A stretch of 59,799 nucleotides of DNA from Planctomycetota bacterium (GCA_014584395.1 JACTMY010000006.1:1-59799); one strand, 5' to 3'. Positions 37,994 to 46,445 are shown, numbered from the stretch's first letter. Notes: generated by a model not told the origin, from the sequence alone. A program made the numbers and translations.

Positions 37994-38461
37994 ATGTGTG
38001 CCGGGATCGCGCTCTCCTTGACCGAACTGCCCGTCGAATGGCACGGCCGCGCCGACGTCCAGCGCCGCATCCATCAGCGCGGCGGCGAAGCCGAGGCGCG
38101 GTTCCTCTACCGCGATCCCGATCCGCTCCTGCCCGTCCTGCACGACCGGCAACTCCGCCTCGTCCCCTGGGGCAATCGCCGGGGCCGAGCGCGCGGCCTG
38201 CCCAAGACCGGCTGGACCTGGAAGGAGACCATTCAGCGGCAGGGCTGGGCCGGGCTGGAAACCCATCCCGTGATCATCCCCGCCAATGCCGGGTGCGAGC
38301 GCGGCATCTGGTTTGCTTTGCGGCAAGGGATCGAGGGGCTCCTCGTCTTCGATCCGATGAATCAACCCTACGTCTACATGGTCGTGGAGTCGGCCAGTCA
38401 TTACTATCGCACCATGACGCGCAGCCCGCGAATGCCCGCCCTCATCGGCGAGCGGATTTGA
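37994..38461 (+). CDS. Short divergent SRAP-fold protein
   Basis: 155 residues. It starts MC (Cys2 becomes N-terminal after Met removal), then follows a shortened SRAP plan: LRLVPWGNRRGRARGLPKTG in place of the WGLLPSW region, HPVIIPANAGCERGIWFA with a Glu (102) where active members have E in GFYEW, and SPRMPALIG where they have HxRMPVIL. So Cys, Glu and possibly Asn61 are kept, but the His is Ser144. It lies 22 bases after the polymerase and 37 before the canonical SRAP gene. It may bind abasic DNA with altered chemistry or serve as a polymerase partner; the family call is an inference. Confidence 0.65.
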   Translation: MCAGIALSLTELPVEWHGRADVQRRIHQRGGEAEARFLYRDPDPLLPVLHDRQLRLVPWGNRRGRARGLPKTGWTWKETIQRQGWAGLETHPVIIPANAGCERGIWFALRQGIEGLLVFDPMNQPYVYMVVESASHYYRTMTRSPRMPALIGERI

Positions 38462-38498
38462 TGAACGCTTGCCGGGCCATGGAGCTATAATCACACCC

Positions 38499-39194
38499 AT
38501 GTGCGGACGATTCACGCTCATCGCCAAGGCCCGCAAGATCGCCGAGCGGCTCAACATCGACATGGATGAAGCCATGCAGCTCGCCATTTGGGAGCGGGCC
38601 CGCTTCAATATCGCGCCGAGCCAGCCTGCCCCCGCCTTCCGGCGGCAGCCCAAAGGCGACCGCGACGAGGTGGCCGTCCTGCAATGGGGCCTCCTGCCTT
38701 CCTGGGCCAAGGATCGCAAAATCGCTTACCACACCATCAACGCCATGTCCGAAACCGTGGACACGAAGCCCGCCTTCCGCTCCGCCTTCAAGCGGCAGCG
38801 CTGCCTCGTTCCCATGTCCGGCTTTTACGAATGGCGGCAGCTCGAAGAGGGCGGCAAGCAACCTTACTACATCGTGGCGAGGGACAACGAACCGTTTGCC
38901 GTCGCGGGGCTGTGGGAGCACTGGGAGAAGGAAGGCCCCCCCATCGAAACCTTCACGATCCTGACCACGGCTGCCAATGAGTTGCTCGCCCCCATCCATG
39001 GCCGGATGCCGGTCATTCTAGCGCCCGAACTGTATGAAGCCTGGCTCGACCCGCAAAACCAAGACACCGCTCGGCTCAAAAGCTGGCTCACGCCCTGCCC
39101 CGCGGATTGGCTCCAGGCCTATCCCGTCAACAAACTCGTCAACAATCCCAGAAACGACCTGCCCAAGTGCATCGAACCTCAGATCGGCCCATGA
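38499..39194 (+). CDS. SRAP protein (YedK/HMCES family)
   Basis: 231 residues from the ATG at 38499 (MCGRFTL); the longer open frame upstream is rejected because Cys2 must follow the start Met. The catalytic set is complete: Cys2, Asn81 in HTINAMSET, Glu111 in GFYEW and His167 in HGRMPVIL. Family members form a thiazolidine crosslink with abasic sites in single-stranded DNA and so protect it. The context with a Y-family polymerase fits an SOS role. Confidence 0.92.
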   Translation: MCGRFTLIAKARKIAERLNIDMDEAMQLAIWERARFNIAPSQPAPAFRRQPKGDRDEVAVLQWGLLPSWAKDRKIAYHTINAMSETVDTKPAFRSAFKRQRCLVPMSGFYEWRQLEEGGKQPYYIVARDNEPFAVAGLWEHWEKEGPPIETFTILTTAANELLAPIHGRMPVILAPELYEAWLDPQNQDTARLKSWLTPCPADWLQAYPVNKLVNNPRNDLPKCIEPQIGP

Positions 39195-39279
39195 ACTTGC
39201 GGTTGTTTTTTCATGGAGGAACTGACTTGGGGCTGTTTGATCGTCACGCCGTCGATCACAACCAATGCCAGCAAGCAAC

Positions 39280-39540
39280 ATGAAACCAATCACCTTTTCC
39301 TGCCAAGCGACCTTGCCCTTCCCACCGGAGGAAATCGCTTCGCTCATTCTCGACCTGTCGCAATGGCCTCATTTCCGCGGCTACGGCCTCATCCCAGGCA
39401 TCAAGACGGCGTCGTTCGATACGCAACCGCCGGGGATCATCGGCACGCGCATCCGAGTGACGAATCTCGATGGATCGAGCCACGTCGAGGAGATCGTCGA
39501 GCGGCAGCCAAACCGCCGGCTGCAGCTTCAAATGGGAAGG
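39280..39540 (+). pseudogene. SRPBCC protein, 3'-truncated
   Basis: MKPITFSCQATLPFPPEEIA opens an SRPBCC (START-like) domain that continues to SSHVEEIVERQPNRRLQLQM. After about 39540 the frame leaves the family and reads unrelated low-quality protein, while a different gene piece continues in another frame. About half of the domain is missing. Confidence 0.6.
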
Positions 39541-39820
39541 AGCGGATCTACGAGCACTGCAACTTCGCCTCCTGGGCATCGGGGTGTGACATGCCGGCCG
39601 ACCCGTTCAAGAAGGCACTGCCCGGCCAGCGGCTGGTCATCCCGGCCGACACGTTCAACGGCTTCGTTGACGCCGCCAACGACGTCCGCGCCCGGCAGCA
39701 CAACACCGAGTCCGAAGCGGCCGACGAGGGCGGCACGGCCGATGACCGGATCACCGCCGGGCGGTTCGCGCTGCTGCACGAGCCGCTCGACAACACGGCC
39801 ATCGGCCGGGGGATCGGGCG
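39541..39820 (+). pseudogene. Phage-like hypothetical gene fragment
   Basis: In the frame of 39213 the DNA reads ERIYEHCNFASWASG, then MPADPFKKALPGQRLVIPAD and TFNGFVDAANDVRARQHN, a start seen (from memory) in planctomycete prophage-like clusters. It stops being sensible at 39820, where the convergent AHSA1 gene begins. It looks like a fragment left between two recombination points. Confidence 0.45.
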
Positions 39821-40276
39821 TCAAGCGAGGTTCGCTGCGATGTAGGCTTCGAGTTTTGCGATGTGCTGTTTGCCTCCTTCGATCGCGTTGTACTTCTCGA
39901 CCACTTCATCGCGCGCCGCGGGAGTGGGATATGTCTGCACGATCGTGACCAATGTCCCCCGAGGCGTTTCCTCCAACGTGATGGTGGTCTCGAACCACAC
40001 ACGGTCCCAGTCCCCGTGATCGAACACGATGCGTGATGGCACGATAATCTCTTTGAAGGTCACGAGGTTGGGATATCGCGTCTTATCCGGGCCAACCATT
40101 TCATATTTCCATTGCCCTCCCACGCGAAAGTCCATCGTTGAGTTCTCGTTCGTGAAGCCGTCCGGCCCCCACCAGCGGTTGACATGCTCGGCCTCAGTCA
40201 TGGCTTTCCAGACTAAATGCCGTGGGAAGGGCAATTCACGCTGAATCATCAACTGACGTTCGGGAGTGGTCATCAT
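39821..40276 (-). CDS. AHSA1/SRPBCC-domain protein
   Basis: 151 residues with the AHSA1 (activator of Hsp90 ATPase-like) pattern: QRELPFPRHLVWKAMTEAEH, WWGPDGFTNENSTMDFRVGG, TRYPNLVTFKEIIVPSRIVF and LEETPRGTLVTIVQTYPTP. The ATG overlaps the stop of the ArsR gene (ATGA). ArsR-AHSA1 pairs are common; the AHSA1 protein probably binds a small hydrophobic ligand. Confidence 0.9.
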   Translation of the reverse strand: MMTTPERQLMIQRELPFPRHLVWKAMTEAEHVNRWWGPDGFTNENSTMDFRVGGQWKYEMVGPDKTRYPNLVTFKEIIVPSRIVFDHGDWDRVWFETTITLEETPRGTLVTIVQTYPTPAARDEVVEKYNAIEGGKQHIAKLEAYIAANLA

Positions 40277-40623
40277 AGGTTTTTCTCCTCATGTTGGGAT
40301 TCCAGATCGTGGAGATGTTGCTCCAACCGGTCCAAACGCGCTTCCCAGATTTGGCGTTGCTCGGCAATCCACTGTGAGGCTTGGTCCAGTGGCATGAATT
40401 GAAGCTCGCACAGACGCCACTGAGCTTGAACACTACGCCGAATGAGTTTGGCTCGTTCGAGAATGTCGAGATGTTTCGTGACAGCGGGCAAAGACATTTT
40501 CAGCGGCTTGGCCACTTCACCGACCGTGGCGGCACCACGGCACAAGCGTCGAAGGATCGTGCGCCGAGCCGGGTGAGCCAAGGCAGTGAAGATCTCGTCA
40601 AGACTCGCCTCGCGTTTAACCAT
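40273..40623 (-). CDS. ArsR-family transcriptional regulator
   Basis: 116 residues. Winged helix: DEIFTALAHPARRTILRRLC, GEVAKPLKMSLPAVTKHLDI (recognition helix), LERAKLIRRSVQAQWRLCEL. There are no paired Cys for metal binding, so it is of the PadR/SdpR-like ArsR branch that sits before AHSA1 genes. It likely represses its own operon. The ATG lies in ACCATATGGTTAAAT-type sequence with a small palindrome (CCATATGG). Confidence 0.9.
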   Translation of the reverse strand: MVKREASLDEIFTALAHPARRTILRRLCRGAATVGEVAKPLKMSLPAVTKHLDILERAKLIRRSVQAQWRLCELQFMPLDQASQWIAEQRQIWEARLDRLEQHLHDLESQHEEKNL

Positions 40624-40731
40624 ATGGTTAAATTAACAAGCTCCTTGGTTTTGTCAACTCGTCGCGCGACATTTTTGTTCGCCGCCGCTTACCAAGAGCA
40701 GCTTGATCCTCTTTTTCTGACCAGAGGTTCC

Positions 40732-41016
40732 ATGCGCGACTCCCAGGCCGGCTACCCCGGCGAAATGGGCGGGGCCAATACTGAGGCTTGGCACACCGTC
40801 AAGCTCTGGCGGCGGGCCGGGCTCGACGTTCACCTGATCCCTACCTGGGGCTTCGACGACCGCTGGCGGGCGCGGCTCGACGCGCTGGGCCGCGTCACCC
40901 ACCCGACCCCGCCCGGCGACCTCGAACGCGTCCCCGGCCTGGCCGGCCCGCGTACTGTGGCTGGAGGAGAGCAGCTTGACCGAGCGGTGGGCGTCTACGC
41001 CTTCGCCATGATGTGA
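40732..41016 (+). pseudogene. Glycosyltransferase N-terminal fragment
   Basis: SQAGYPGEMGGANTEAWHTV, LWRRAGLDVHLIPTWGFDDR and LERVPGLAG match the N-terminal Rossmann half of a planctomycete glycosyltransferase as I recall it. After about 40955 the sequence loses the family pattern and the frame stops at 41016. The sugar-nucleotide-binding half is absent. Confidence 0.5.
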
Positions 41017-41334
41017 TCATCCCTTCAACAGCACCAGCAGCATCACCACCGGCGTCTTCGCCTTGATCGAGTGCTTGAGATGGGCGGGCATGTGGACCCA
41101 CGTACCCGCTTGAGCATCTTGAACGTCATCGCCCAAGCCGACACTGGCCTCGCCCTTCACGAAAAAGAGCATCGCCGGTTTCGCCGCCGTGTGTTCCGAA
41201 AGCTCCTGGCCCTGGCCGAAGCCGAAAACGACCGCCTTGATCTTGTCATCTTGAAAGATCGTACGGCTCAAGATGCCGTCCGCAGGCGGCTCGGCTTCGT
41301 TGGCTAGATCGAGGATGTGGGTGTAGGTGGTCAT
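41017..41334 (-). CDS. Cupin-domain protein
   Basis: 105 residues from the ATG at 41334 (MTTYTHILDLANEAEPPADG), which overlaps the stop of the membrane protein gene by ATGA. A single cupin barrel is visible: FGFGQGQELSEHTAAKPAML, FFVKGEASVGLGDDVQDAQA, GTWVHMPAHLKHSIKAKTPV. It has part of the metal-binding set (EH, H in PAHLKH). The substrate is unknown. Confidence 0.85.
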   Translation of the reverse strand: MTTYTHILDLANEAEPPADGILSRTIFQDDKIKAVVFGFGQGQELSEHTAAKPAMLFFVKGEASVGLGDDVQDAQAGTWVHMPAHLKHSIKAKTPVVMLLVLLKG

Positions 41335-41603
41335 GGTCGTAGGTCTTTCAGGGTAAGCATTCCCCAGATCACCGCAGTAAACGTGGCCAGCGACCACCCG
41401 AGCCAGCCGGAGATCGCCAAATGCTGCGTGCCGGGGATGAAATCAGAGTCCTTGTGACGCAGATAGCTTCGATGCCGGAGCCACTGCATCCACAGTTGCC
41501 AGAAACTGCCCGCCGTGGAGAGCAGTGCCGGGCCAATGCCGTTCACCGTCCAACCATGGGCGAGCAAAGATATCATGGCAAAAGCCAGCGACAACAGAAG
41601 CAT
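41331..41603 (-). CDS. Small membrane protein
   Basis: 90 residues with helices near 1-22 (LLLSLAFAMISLLAHGW) and near 66-85 (WLGWSLATFTAVIWGMLTL), joined by a basic segment (WLRHRSYLRHKDSDF). I do not recognise it. It is coupled to the cupin gene and lies 24 bases after tfoX-like. Confidence 0.7.
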   Translation of the reverse strand: MLLLSLAFAMISLLAHGWTVNGIGPALLSTAGSFWQLWMQWLRHRSYLRHKDSDFIPGTQHLAISGWLGWSLATFTAVIWGMLTLKDLRP

Positions 41604-41627
41604 GAGGTACTCATCGGGGTCTATCGC

Positions 41628-41957
41628 TCACTGCTTCGGCAACGTCTTGACGAACTTCACCGCCCGCTCGATCCATTCCTTCAACGGGTCGTCGTCTTCG
41701 ACGCCATCTGGCTCGACCATGACCCAGCCCTTCATCGGCTTGCCGGTAATATCGAATTCTCGAACGTGCGGCTCCAACAGGGCATCATCGTAGTTGTCCG
41801 GGCCAAGTCGAACGATAAGCGAAGTCTGCCACACGCCAACGAGCATATTGCCGTTGAGGAGGAAGCCAACGCCGCCGAACATTTTCTTTTCTTCAATGTT
41901 CCTTTTACGGGCCAGAGCATCTCGAATGCGGCTGGCGAGGGTTTCGCTGAACGCCAC
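41628..41957 (-). CDS. TfoX/Sxy N-terminal-domain protein
   Basis: 109 residues: RIRDALARKRNIEEKKMFGG, VGFLLNGNMLVGVWQTSLIV, RLGPDNYDDALLEPHVREFD and GWVMVEPDGVEDDDPLKEW. This is the stand-alone TfoX N-terminal domain found widely outside competence regulation. The operon with a membrane protein and a cupin does not point to competence. Confidence 0.88.
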   Translation of the reverse strand: MAFSETLASRIRDALARKRNIEEKKMFGGVGFLLNGNMLVGVWQTSLIVRLGPDNYDDALLEPHVREFDITGKPMKGWVMVEPDGVEDDDPLKEWIERAVKFVKTLPKQ

Positions 41958-41960
41958 GGC

Positions 41961-42440
41961 CTACTCCTTCATTTGCTTCATGTCATCCCACGGCCCGTCA
42001 AGCCTACTCTCGATGGCCAGCAGCATGGCTTCTTCGGAAGGGCACCTCTTGCAAACCTCTGGCTTGGCGAACCTTAAGAGGCGGTCATATTCAACGATCC
42101 GTGATCCCGCCGGCAGCGGCAGCCGCGCGGTGATTCGGCTTTCGGCGTCGTGGTTGCCGCGGATCAGCACGACCTGGATGTTTGCTTCGCCCAGTCGGCG
42201 GAGTTCCCTCACGAAGGACAGTCCTGTATTGTAGTCGGGCCAGTCGCCATCTTAAATGTCGCCGGACAGCAGGACCAAATCGATGCGCTCCGTAATCGCC
42301 AGTTGCACCCGATTCGAGAACACTCTTCGGGCGGCCCCGCGAATCGCCTCGATGGGCGAGCCCTCGTAGCGATCGAGTCCGCCGAGCGGACGGTCAAGCT
42401 GGTCGTCAGCCGCAAGAAGAACGTTGAACATCCGGCTCAT
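41961..42440 (-). pseudogene. Metallophosphoesterase remnant with in-frame TAA
   Basis: The frame reads ERIDLVLLSGDI, TAA at 42252-42254, then without frame change DGDWPDYNTGLSFVRELRRL and VVLIRGNHDAESRITARLPL, the GD and GNHD boxes of SbcD-like DNA-repair exonucleases. After about residue 95 the sequence switches to an unrelated acidic tail ending DDMKQMKE. So there is a nonsense change plus a loss of the C-terminal half (or a fusion to another gene's end). It ends three bases before the TfoX gene. Confidence 0.65.
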
Positions 42441-42565
42441 CCCGGCAGAATGTGAGAGTCACTACAGGGCGACCGCCGCCGTTCGATTCGTCGTCTCGGG
42501 TTACTTCTCAAATCGGCCGATTTATAGCACGGTTGTTCACCTAGCTTCTGCTGCCGAGAGTGCGG

Positions 42566-42600
42566 CGGGTTATGGCCGGCGGAAACACGTCCATAACCCG
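42566..42600. repeat. 10-bp inverted repeat (hairpin)
   Basis: CGGGTTATGG (42566-42575) and CCATAACCCG (42591-42600) are perfect arms around a 15-base loop. The flanking 42441-42732 holds no gene. It does not fit the attC core consensus and has no T-run. Confidence 0.5.
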
Positions 42601-42732
42601 GCCTGTCCGACCGGCGAAAAACCGCCTGAAATCCCGCCGTTCTCCGCTGTCTCTTGAGTTTGATTTAGTCGGTCACACCCTTCGCGGACAACTTAAAATC
42701 GGACGGCATACATAACCGTCAGGTCACCCTTC

Positions 42733-42951
42733 ATGGAGCCTGACGACATGTCCCACGACGATTCCGAATTGACTCCCCAGCAGTGCATGGCCCTAGTCGC
42801 CGCCATCCTCGCGCGGGGCATACTGCGCCTCAAGCAGGCGGCCTGGCGCGTTCCGACCGACTCGGACCAAGAAGTTCTCAAAACCCCGGAAGAAGGTCTT
42901 GAATCGGGTGCGGACCCGAGGCTCACTGGGTCTCGGCGTTATGGGTTTTAA
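42733..42951 (+). CDS. Small hypothetical protein of a recombinase module
   Basis: 72 residues, or 67 from the ATG at 42748: SHDDSELTPQQCMALVAAIL, ARGILRLKQAAWR, and a Pro/Glu tail (EGLESGADPRLT). From memory, proteins of this form precede DUF2924 and serine-recombinase genes in planctomycetes, as the order here suggests. The role is unknown. Confidence 0.55.
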   Translation: MEPDDMSHDDSELTPQQCMALVAAILARGILRLKQAAWRVPTDSDQEVLKTPEEGLESGADPRLTGSRRYGF

Positions 42952-42975
42952 CGCACTCCAACCGACGAGGTCTTT

Positions 42976-43494
42976 ATGCCACTCGACCTCGACAAAGAGC
43001 AGGCCGCGCTCGAACGCATGACCGCGGGCCAACTCGCCAACCGCTTCGCCGAACTGTTCGGCGAACTGACACACTCCCGACACCGGACGCACCTGATCCG
43101 CAAGATCCTCTGGAAGCACCAGACCCGCGAGGCGGGCGGCCTCAGCGAACGGGCCGTGCAGCGGGCCAAGGAACTCGCCCAGGCGACGACGCGTAACGAG
43201 GAACTCGACGAACTGATCGACGACCGCCACCAGGCCCGCCTGAACGCGGACGACGTGCCGGCCGGGTTCGCCGACTTCGACGGCTCTGGGACAACCCGAC
43301 GCCCCGCGAGCAGGCGAAGATCATCGCGCTGGTGTCGGCCCGGATCGAGTTCGACCCGACCGCCACCCGATCCACGAGAAGCGGCTGCGGCGGATCTGTT
43401 GCGAGCCGAACTTTTTTCGGCAGCGCCGGCTGTGGGAAACGCTGAAGCGGAACAGAATGGGGGTTGCCACGGACTGACCGGCGGGCTAATCTAG
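42976..43494 (+). CDS. DUF2924-domain protein, C-terminus disrupted
   Basis: The first 95 residues are a DUF2924 domain: LDKEQAALERMTAGQLANRF, AELFGELTHSRHRTHLIRKI, LWKHQTREAGGLSERAVQRA. These proteins accompany serine recombinases of mobile units. After about 43265 the open frame only overlays a recombinase piece read in another frame, so the natural C-terminus is lost and the last 70 residues (SRRRSSRWCRPG) are junk. Confidence 0.7.
   Translation: MPLDLDKEQAALERMTAGQLANRFAELFGELTHSRHRTHLIRKILWKHQTREAGGLSERAVQRAKELAQATTRNEELDELIDDRHQARLNADDVPAGFADFDGSGTTRRPASRRRSSRWCRPGSSSTRPPPDPREAAAADLLRAELFSAAPAVGNAEAEQNGGCHGLTGGLI
43284..43477 (+). pseudogene. Serine recombinase C-terminal fragments
   Basis: One frame reads LWDNPTPREQAKIIALVSAR and IEFD, the C-terminal box of large serine recombinases. 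A second frame continues IHEKRLRRICCEPNFFRQRR and LWETLKRNRMGVATD to TGA 43475-43477. The catalytic N-terminal domain is absent. The module (small protein, DUF2924, recombinase) was deleted internally just before the defense island. Confidence 0.5.
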
Positions 43495-43533
43495 CCATGT
43501 TTCGTGTTTCATAAACATCGGCTAGGGCCTGCG

Positions 43534-46404
43534 ATGGCGATCTCGCCCCATCACGCGAAGTATTGTGCCCACGACTTGACCCGCCTGGGCGCTGCTGGCC
43601 CGGACCGCCTTTCCATGTCGCTGTTCGATGCCTCAGTCGATCTCAATCCCCATCAGATCGAAGCCGCCCTTTTCGCCTTGCAATCGCCGCTTTCCAAAGG
43701 CGTCATCTTGGCCGATGAAGTCGGCCTCGGCAAGACCATCGAGGCCGGCATCGTTCTTTGTCAATACTGGGCCGAGCGAAAGCGACGCTTGCTGGTGCTT
43801 TGTCCAGCCTCGCTTCGTAAGCAATGGGCACTCGAACTTGCTGAGAAGTTTAACTTGCCGGCCCTCGTGCTGGACGCCAAGACGTTTCGCGAGATGAGGA
43901 GAAACGGCCGTAATCCGGTCGCTGAGAAAACTGTTCTGATCGCTTCGTTCCATTTCGCTAATGCCATCCGCGAGGATCTCAAGACCGTCGCCTGGGACCT
44001 TGTCGTGATCGACGAGGCGCACAAGCTTCGCAATGCCTATCGCCCCAGCAATCGCATCGGCCAGGGCATCCGGTGGGCGACCGAAGGCTGCCGCAAACTG
44101 CTGCTGACGGCCACGCCGTTGCAAAACTCCCTGCTCGAACTCTACGGCCTATCTACGTTGATTGACGAGCATCTCTTCGGTGACGCAAACTCGTTCCGCG
44201 CCCAGTACGCCAGCGCCGGCAGCAGCCTGGAGGCGCTGCGCGGCCGGCTGGCCGCGTTCTGCAAACGCACACTCCGCAATCAGGTCACCGAATACATCCG
44301 TTATACTGAACGCCGCGCGATCACCCGGCCCTTCCGTCCAACCGATGACGAGCACTCGCTCTACGAGGCCGTCTCGACCTTCCTCCAGCGCGAAAACAGC
44401 TACGCTCTCCCGCAGCGCCAGCGGCACCTGACGGCTCTGATCCTGCGCAAGCTGCTCGCCTCCTCGTCCCAGGCCATCGCGGCGACGCTTGACACGCTTC
44501 GTGCCCGGCTGGAAACGCTCCGCGACGAACAGGCCCACAGCGACCCGGAATTCGCGAAACGTCTTGTCGAGACCGAGGAGATTGAGGACGACCTGCTCGA
44601 CGAAATTCTTGACGACGAGGAGGAAAGCGCCGATGGCGAATCAAAGCCGATTGATCGTCAGAAGCTGAAAGAAGAGATCGAAATCCTTCATCGCCTTGCC
44701 GACCGGGCACGCAGCATCGGCATCGACACCAAAACGCAGACGCTCCTGAAGGCCCTCGACATCGGCTTTGAGACTTTGACGGGGACCGGCGCGGCCCGCA
44801 AGGCACTCATCTTCACCGAGTCGCGCCGCACCCAGGACTACCTGAAGGCGTACCTCGAAGACCACGGCTATCGCGGCCAGGTCGTTGTCTTCAATGGAAC
44901 CAACGGCGGGCCGGAGGCCACGGCGATCTACGAACGGTGGGCCAGGGAGAACGCCGGCACTGGTCGTTCCACCGGCTCGCGGGCCGTCGATGTCCGCACC
45001 GCCCTCATCGAGCATTTTCGCGACCAGGCGACGATCTTGCTGGCCACGGAAGCGGCCGCCGAGGGCATCAACCTGCAGTTCTGTTCCCTGGTCGTGAACT
45101 ACGACCTGCCCTGGAACCCGCAGCGCATCGAACAACGCATCGGCCGCTGCCATCGCTACGGTCAAAAACACGACGTCGTCGTCATCAACTTCCTCAACGA
45201 ACGCAACGCCGCCGATCAGCGCGTGTTGGAACTGCTCGCCGAAAAGTTCAAGTTGTTTCACGGTGTCTTTGGCGCGTCCGACGAGGTGCTCGGCTCCATC
45301 GAGTCGGGCGTTGATTTTGAGAAACGCATCCTGGCCATCTACCAGGAGTGCCGCACGCCCGAGGCTATCGACGCCGCCTTCCGCAAGCTCCAGGCAGAAA
45401 TGGATGAGCAGATTCAGACCCGTCTCAATGACACTCAACGAACGCTCTTCGAGCATTTCGACGAGGACGTTCACCAGCGCCTGCGTCTACGCCTGGCCGA
45501 CACCCAGGCTCAACTCGACCGCGTCGGGCGGCGGTTCTGGAGCGTGACCCGCTTCATCCTGGATGGCCGTGCCGCTTTCGACGACTCGGCCCTAGCGTTC
45601 GACCTTCGTCAGCCACCGAGCGCGGCGATCCCGCCGGGCCGATATCACCTGATCTCGAAGACGCAGCCGCAGATCGAGGCCGGGGCGGATCAGTTCTTGT
45701 ACCGGCTCTCGCATCCGCTGGGCGAATTCGTCGTCGATACCGCCAAGGCGCTGCCAACCCCGCCGGCCCGGATCGCCTTCGACGTGTCGCACCACCCGAC
45801 CCGGTTGCACGTCGTCGAGGCATTGCGCGGCAAAGGCGGCTACCTGTGCCTCACGCGCCTCGTGGTCGAAACCTACGAACCCGAAGAATACCTGCTCTTC
45901 TCCGGGTTCGACGACGACGGCCACACGCTTGAACAGGAAACCATCGAGAAGCTGTTCCTCTGCGAAAGCCGCATTCTCGACGACATCGCCGTCCCGGAGG
46001 ACACCGCGCTGAGGCTGGCCGCCGAATCGAAGCGCCATGCCGAAGCCACGGTCAGCCGCTCGCTCGAATCGAACAGCAAGCACTTTCAGCAGGCCCGCGA
46101 GAAGCTCGAAGCGTGGGCCGACGACATGGTTCTCGCCGCCGAGAAGGCGTTGCGCGACACCAAAGAGAAGATCAAGGTCTTGACCCGCGAGGCCCGCCAG
46201 GCGACGACGCTTGAAGAGCAGCATCGCATTCAGGAGGAAATCGCCCGGCTCGAAAAGGTGAAACGCCGCCAGCGGCAGGACATCTTCAAGGCCGAGGACG
46301 ACATCATCGAGAAACGCGACACCCTCATCGCCCAACTCGAAAAGCGTCTCGTCCAAAACACAACGACCGAAACGCTCTTCACCATCCGCTGGGAGGTCGT
46401 TTAG
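43534..46404 (+). CDS. SNF2-family helicase of a defense system
   Basis: 956 residues from the ATG at 43534 (MAISPHHAKYCAHDL), with AGGG upstream. SF2 motifs: DLNPHQIEAALFALQSPLSK, DEVGLGKTIEAG (Walker A), VVIDEAHKLRN (DEAH), LLTATPLQNSLLELYGL, LIFTESRRTQDYLKAYLED, ATEAAAEGINLQFCSLVVNY and QRIEQRIGRCHRYGQ (motif VI). The C-terminal third has a long coiled coil (about 830-930). This is the HepA/RapA-like form found in restriction-type islands (relatives include DISARM DrmD). It translocates on double-stranded DNA. Its stop TAG overlaps the first heptamer array. Confidence 0.9.
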   Translation: MAISPHHAKYCAHDLTRLGAAGPDRLSMSLFDASVDLNPHQIEAALFALQSPLSKGVILADEVGLGKTIEAGIVLCQYWAERKRRLLVLCPASLRKQWALELAEKFNLPALVLDAKTFREMRRNGRNPVAEKTVLIASFHFANAIREDLKTVAWDLVVIDEAHKLRNAYRPSNRIGQGIRWATEGCRKLLLTATPLQNSLLELYGLSTLIDEHLFGDANSFRAQYASAGSSLEALRGRLAAFCKRTLRNQVTEYIRYTERRAITRPFRPTDDEHSLYEAVSTFLQRENSYALPQRQRHLTALILRKLLASSSQAIAATLDTLRARLETLRDEQAHSDPEFAKRLVETEEIEDDLLDEILDDEEESADGESKPIDRQKLKEEIEILHRLADRARSIGIDTKTQTLLKALDIGFETLTGTGAARKALIFTESRRTQDYLKAYLEDHGYRGQVVVFNGTNGGPEATAIYERWARENAGTGRSTGSRAVDVRTALIEHFRDQATILLATEAAAEGINLQFCSLVVNYDLPWNPQRIEQRIGRCHRYGQKHDVVVINFLNERNAADQRVLELLAEKFKLFHGVFGASDEVLGSIESGVDFEKRILAIYQECRTPEAIDAAFRKLQAEMDEQIQTRLNDTQRTLFEHFDEDVHQRLRLRLADTQAQLDRVGRRFWSVTRFILDGRAAFDDSALAFDLRQPPSAAIPPGRYHLISKTQPQIEAGADQFLYRLSHPLGEFVVDTAKALPTPPARIAFDVSHHPTRLHVVEALRGKGGYLCLTRLVVETYEPEEYLLFSGFDDDGHTLEQETIEKLFLCESRILDDIAVPEDTALRLAAESKRHAEATVSRSLESNSKHFQQAREKLEAWADDMVLAAEKALRDTKEKIKVLTREARQATTLEEQHRIQEEIARLEKVKRRQRQDIFKAEDDIIEKRDTLIAQLEKRLVQNTTTETLFTIRWEVV

Positions 46405-46432
46405 GTTTCAGGGTTCAGGGTTCAGGTTTCAG
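46404..46432 (+). repeat. Heptamer array R1, GGTTTCA/GGGTTCA x4
   Basis: Units: GGTTTCA, GGGTTCA, GGGTTCA, GGTTTCA, then G. The first G is the last base of the helicase stop codon. It is the left arm of the pair that brackets the four-helix-bundle gene. Confidence 0.9.
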
Positions 46433-46445
46433 AAAGTGAGGCGGG

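Noticed and set aside
42566..42600. Possible integron attC site
   Set aside because: The arms are perfect, but the RYYYAAC/GTTRRRY core is not met and there is no integron integrase nearby.
43534..46404. DISARM system
   Set aside because: The SNF2 helicase resembles DrmD, but drmA, drmB (DUF1998) and drmC (phospholipase D) are absent.
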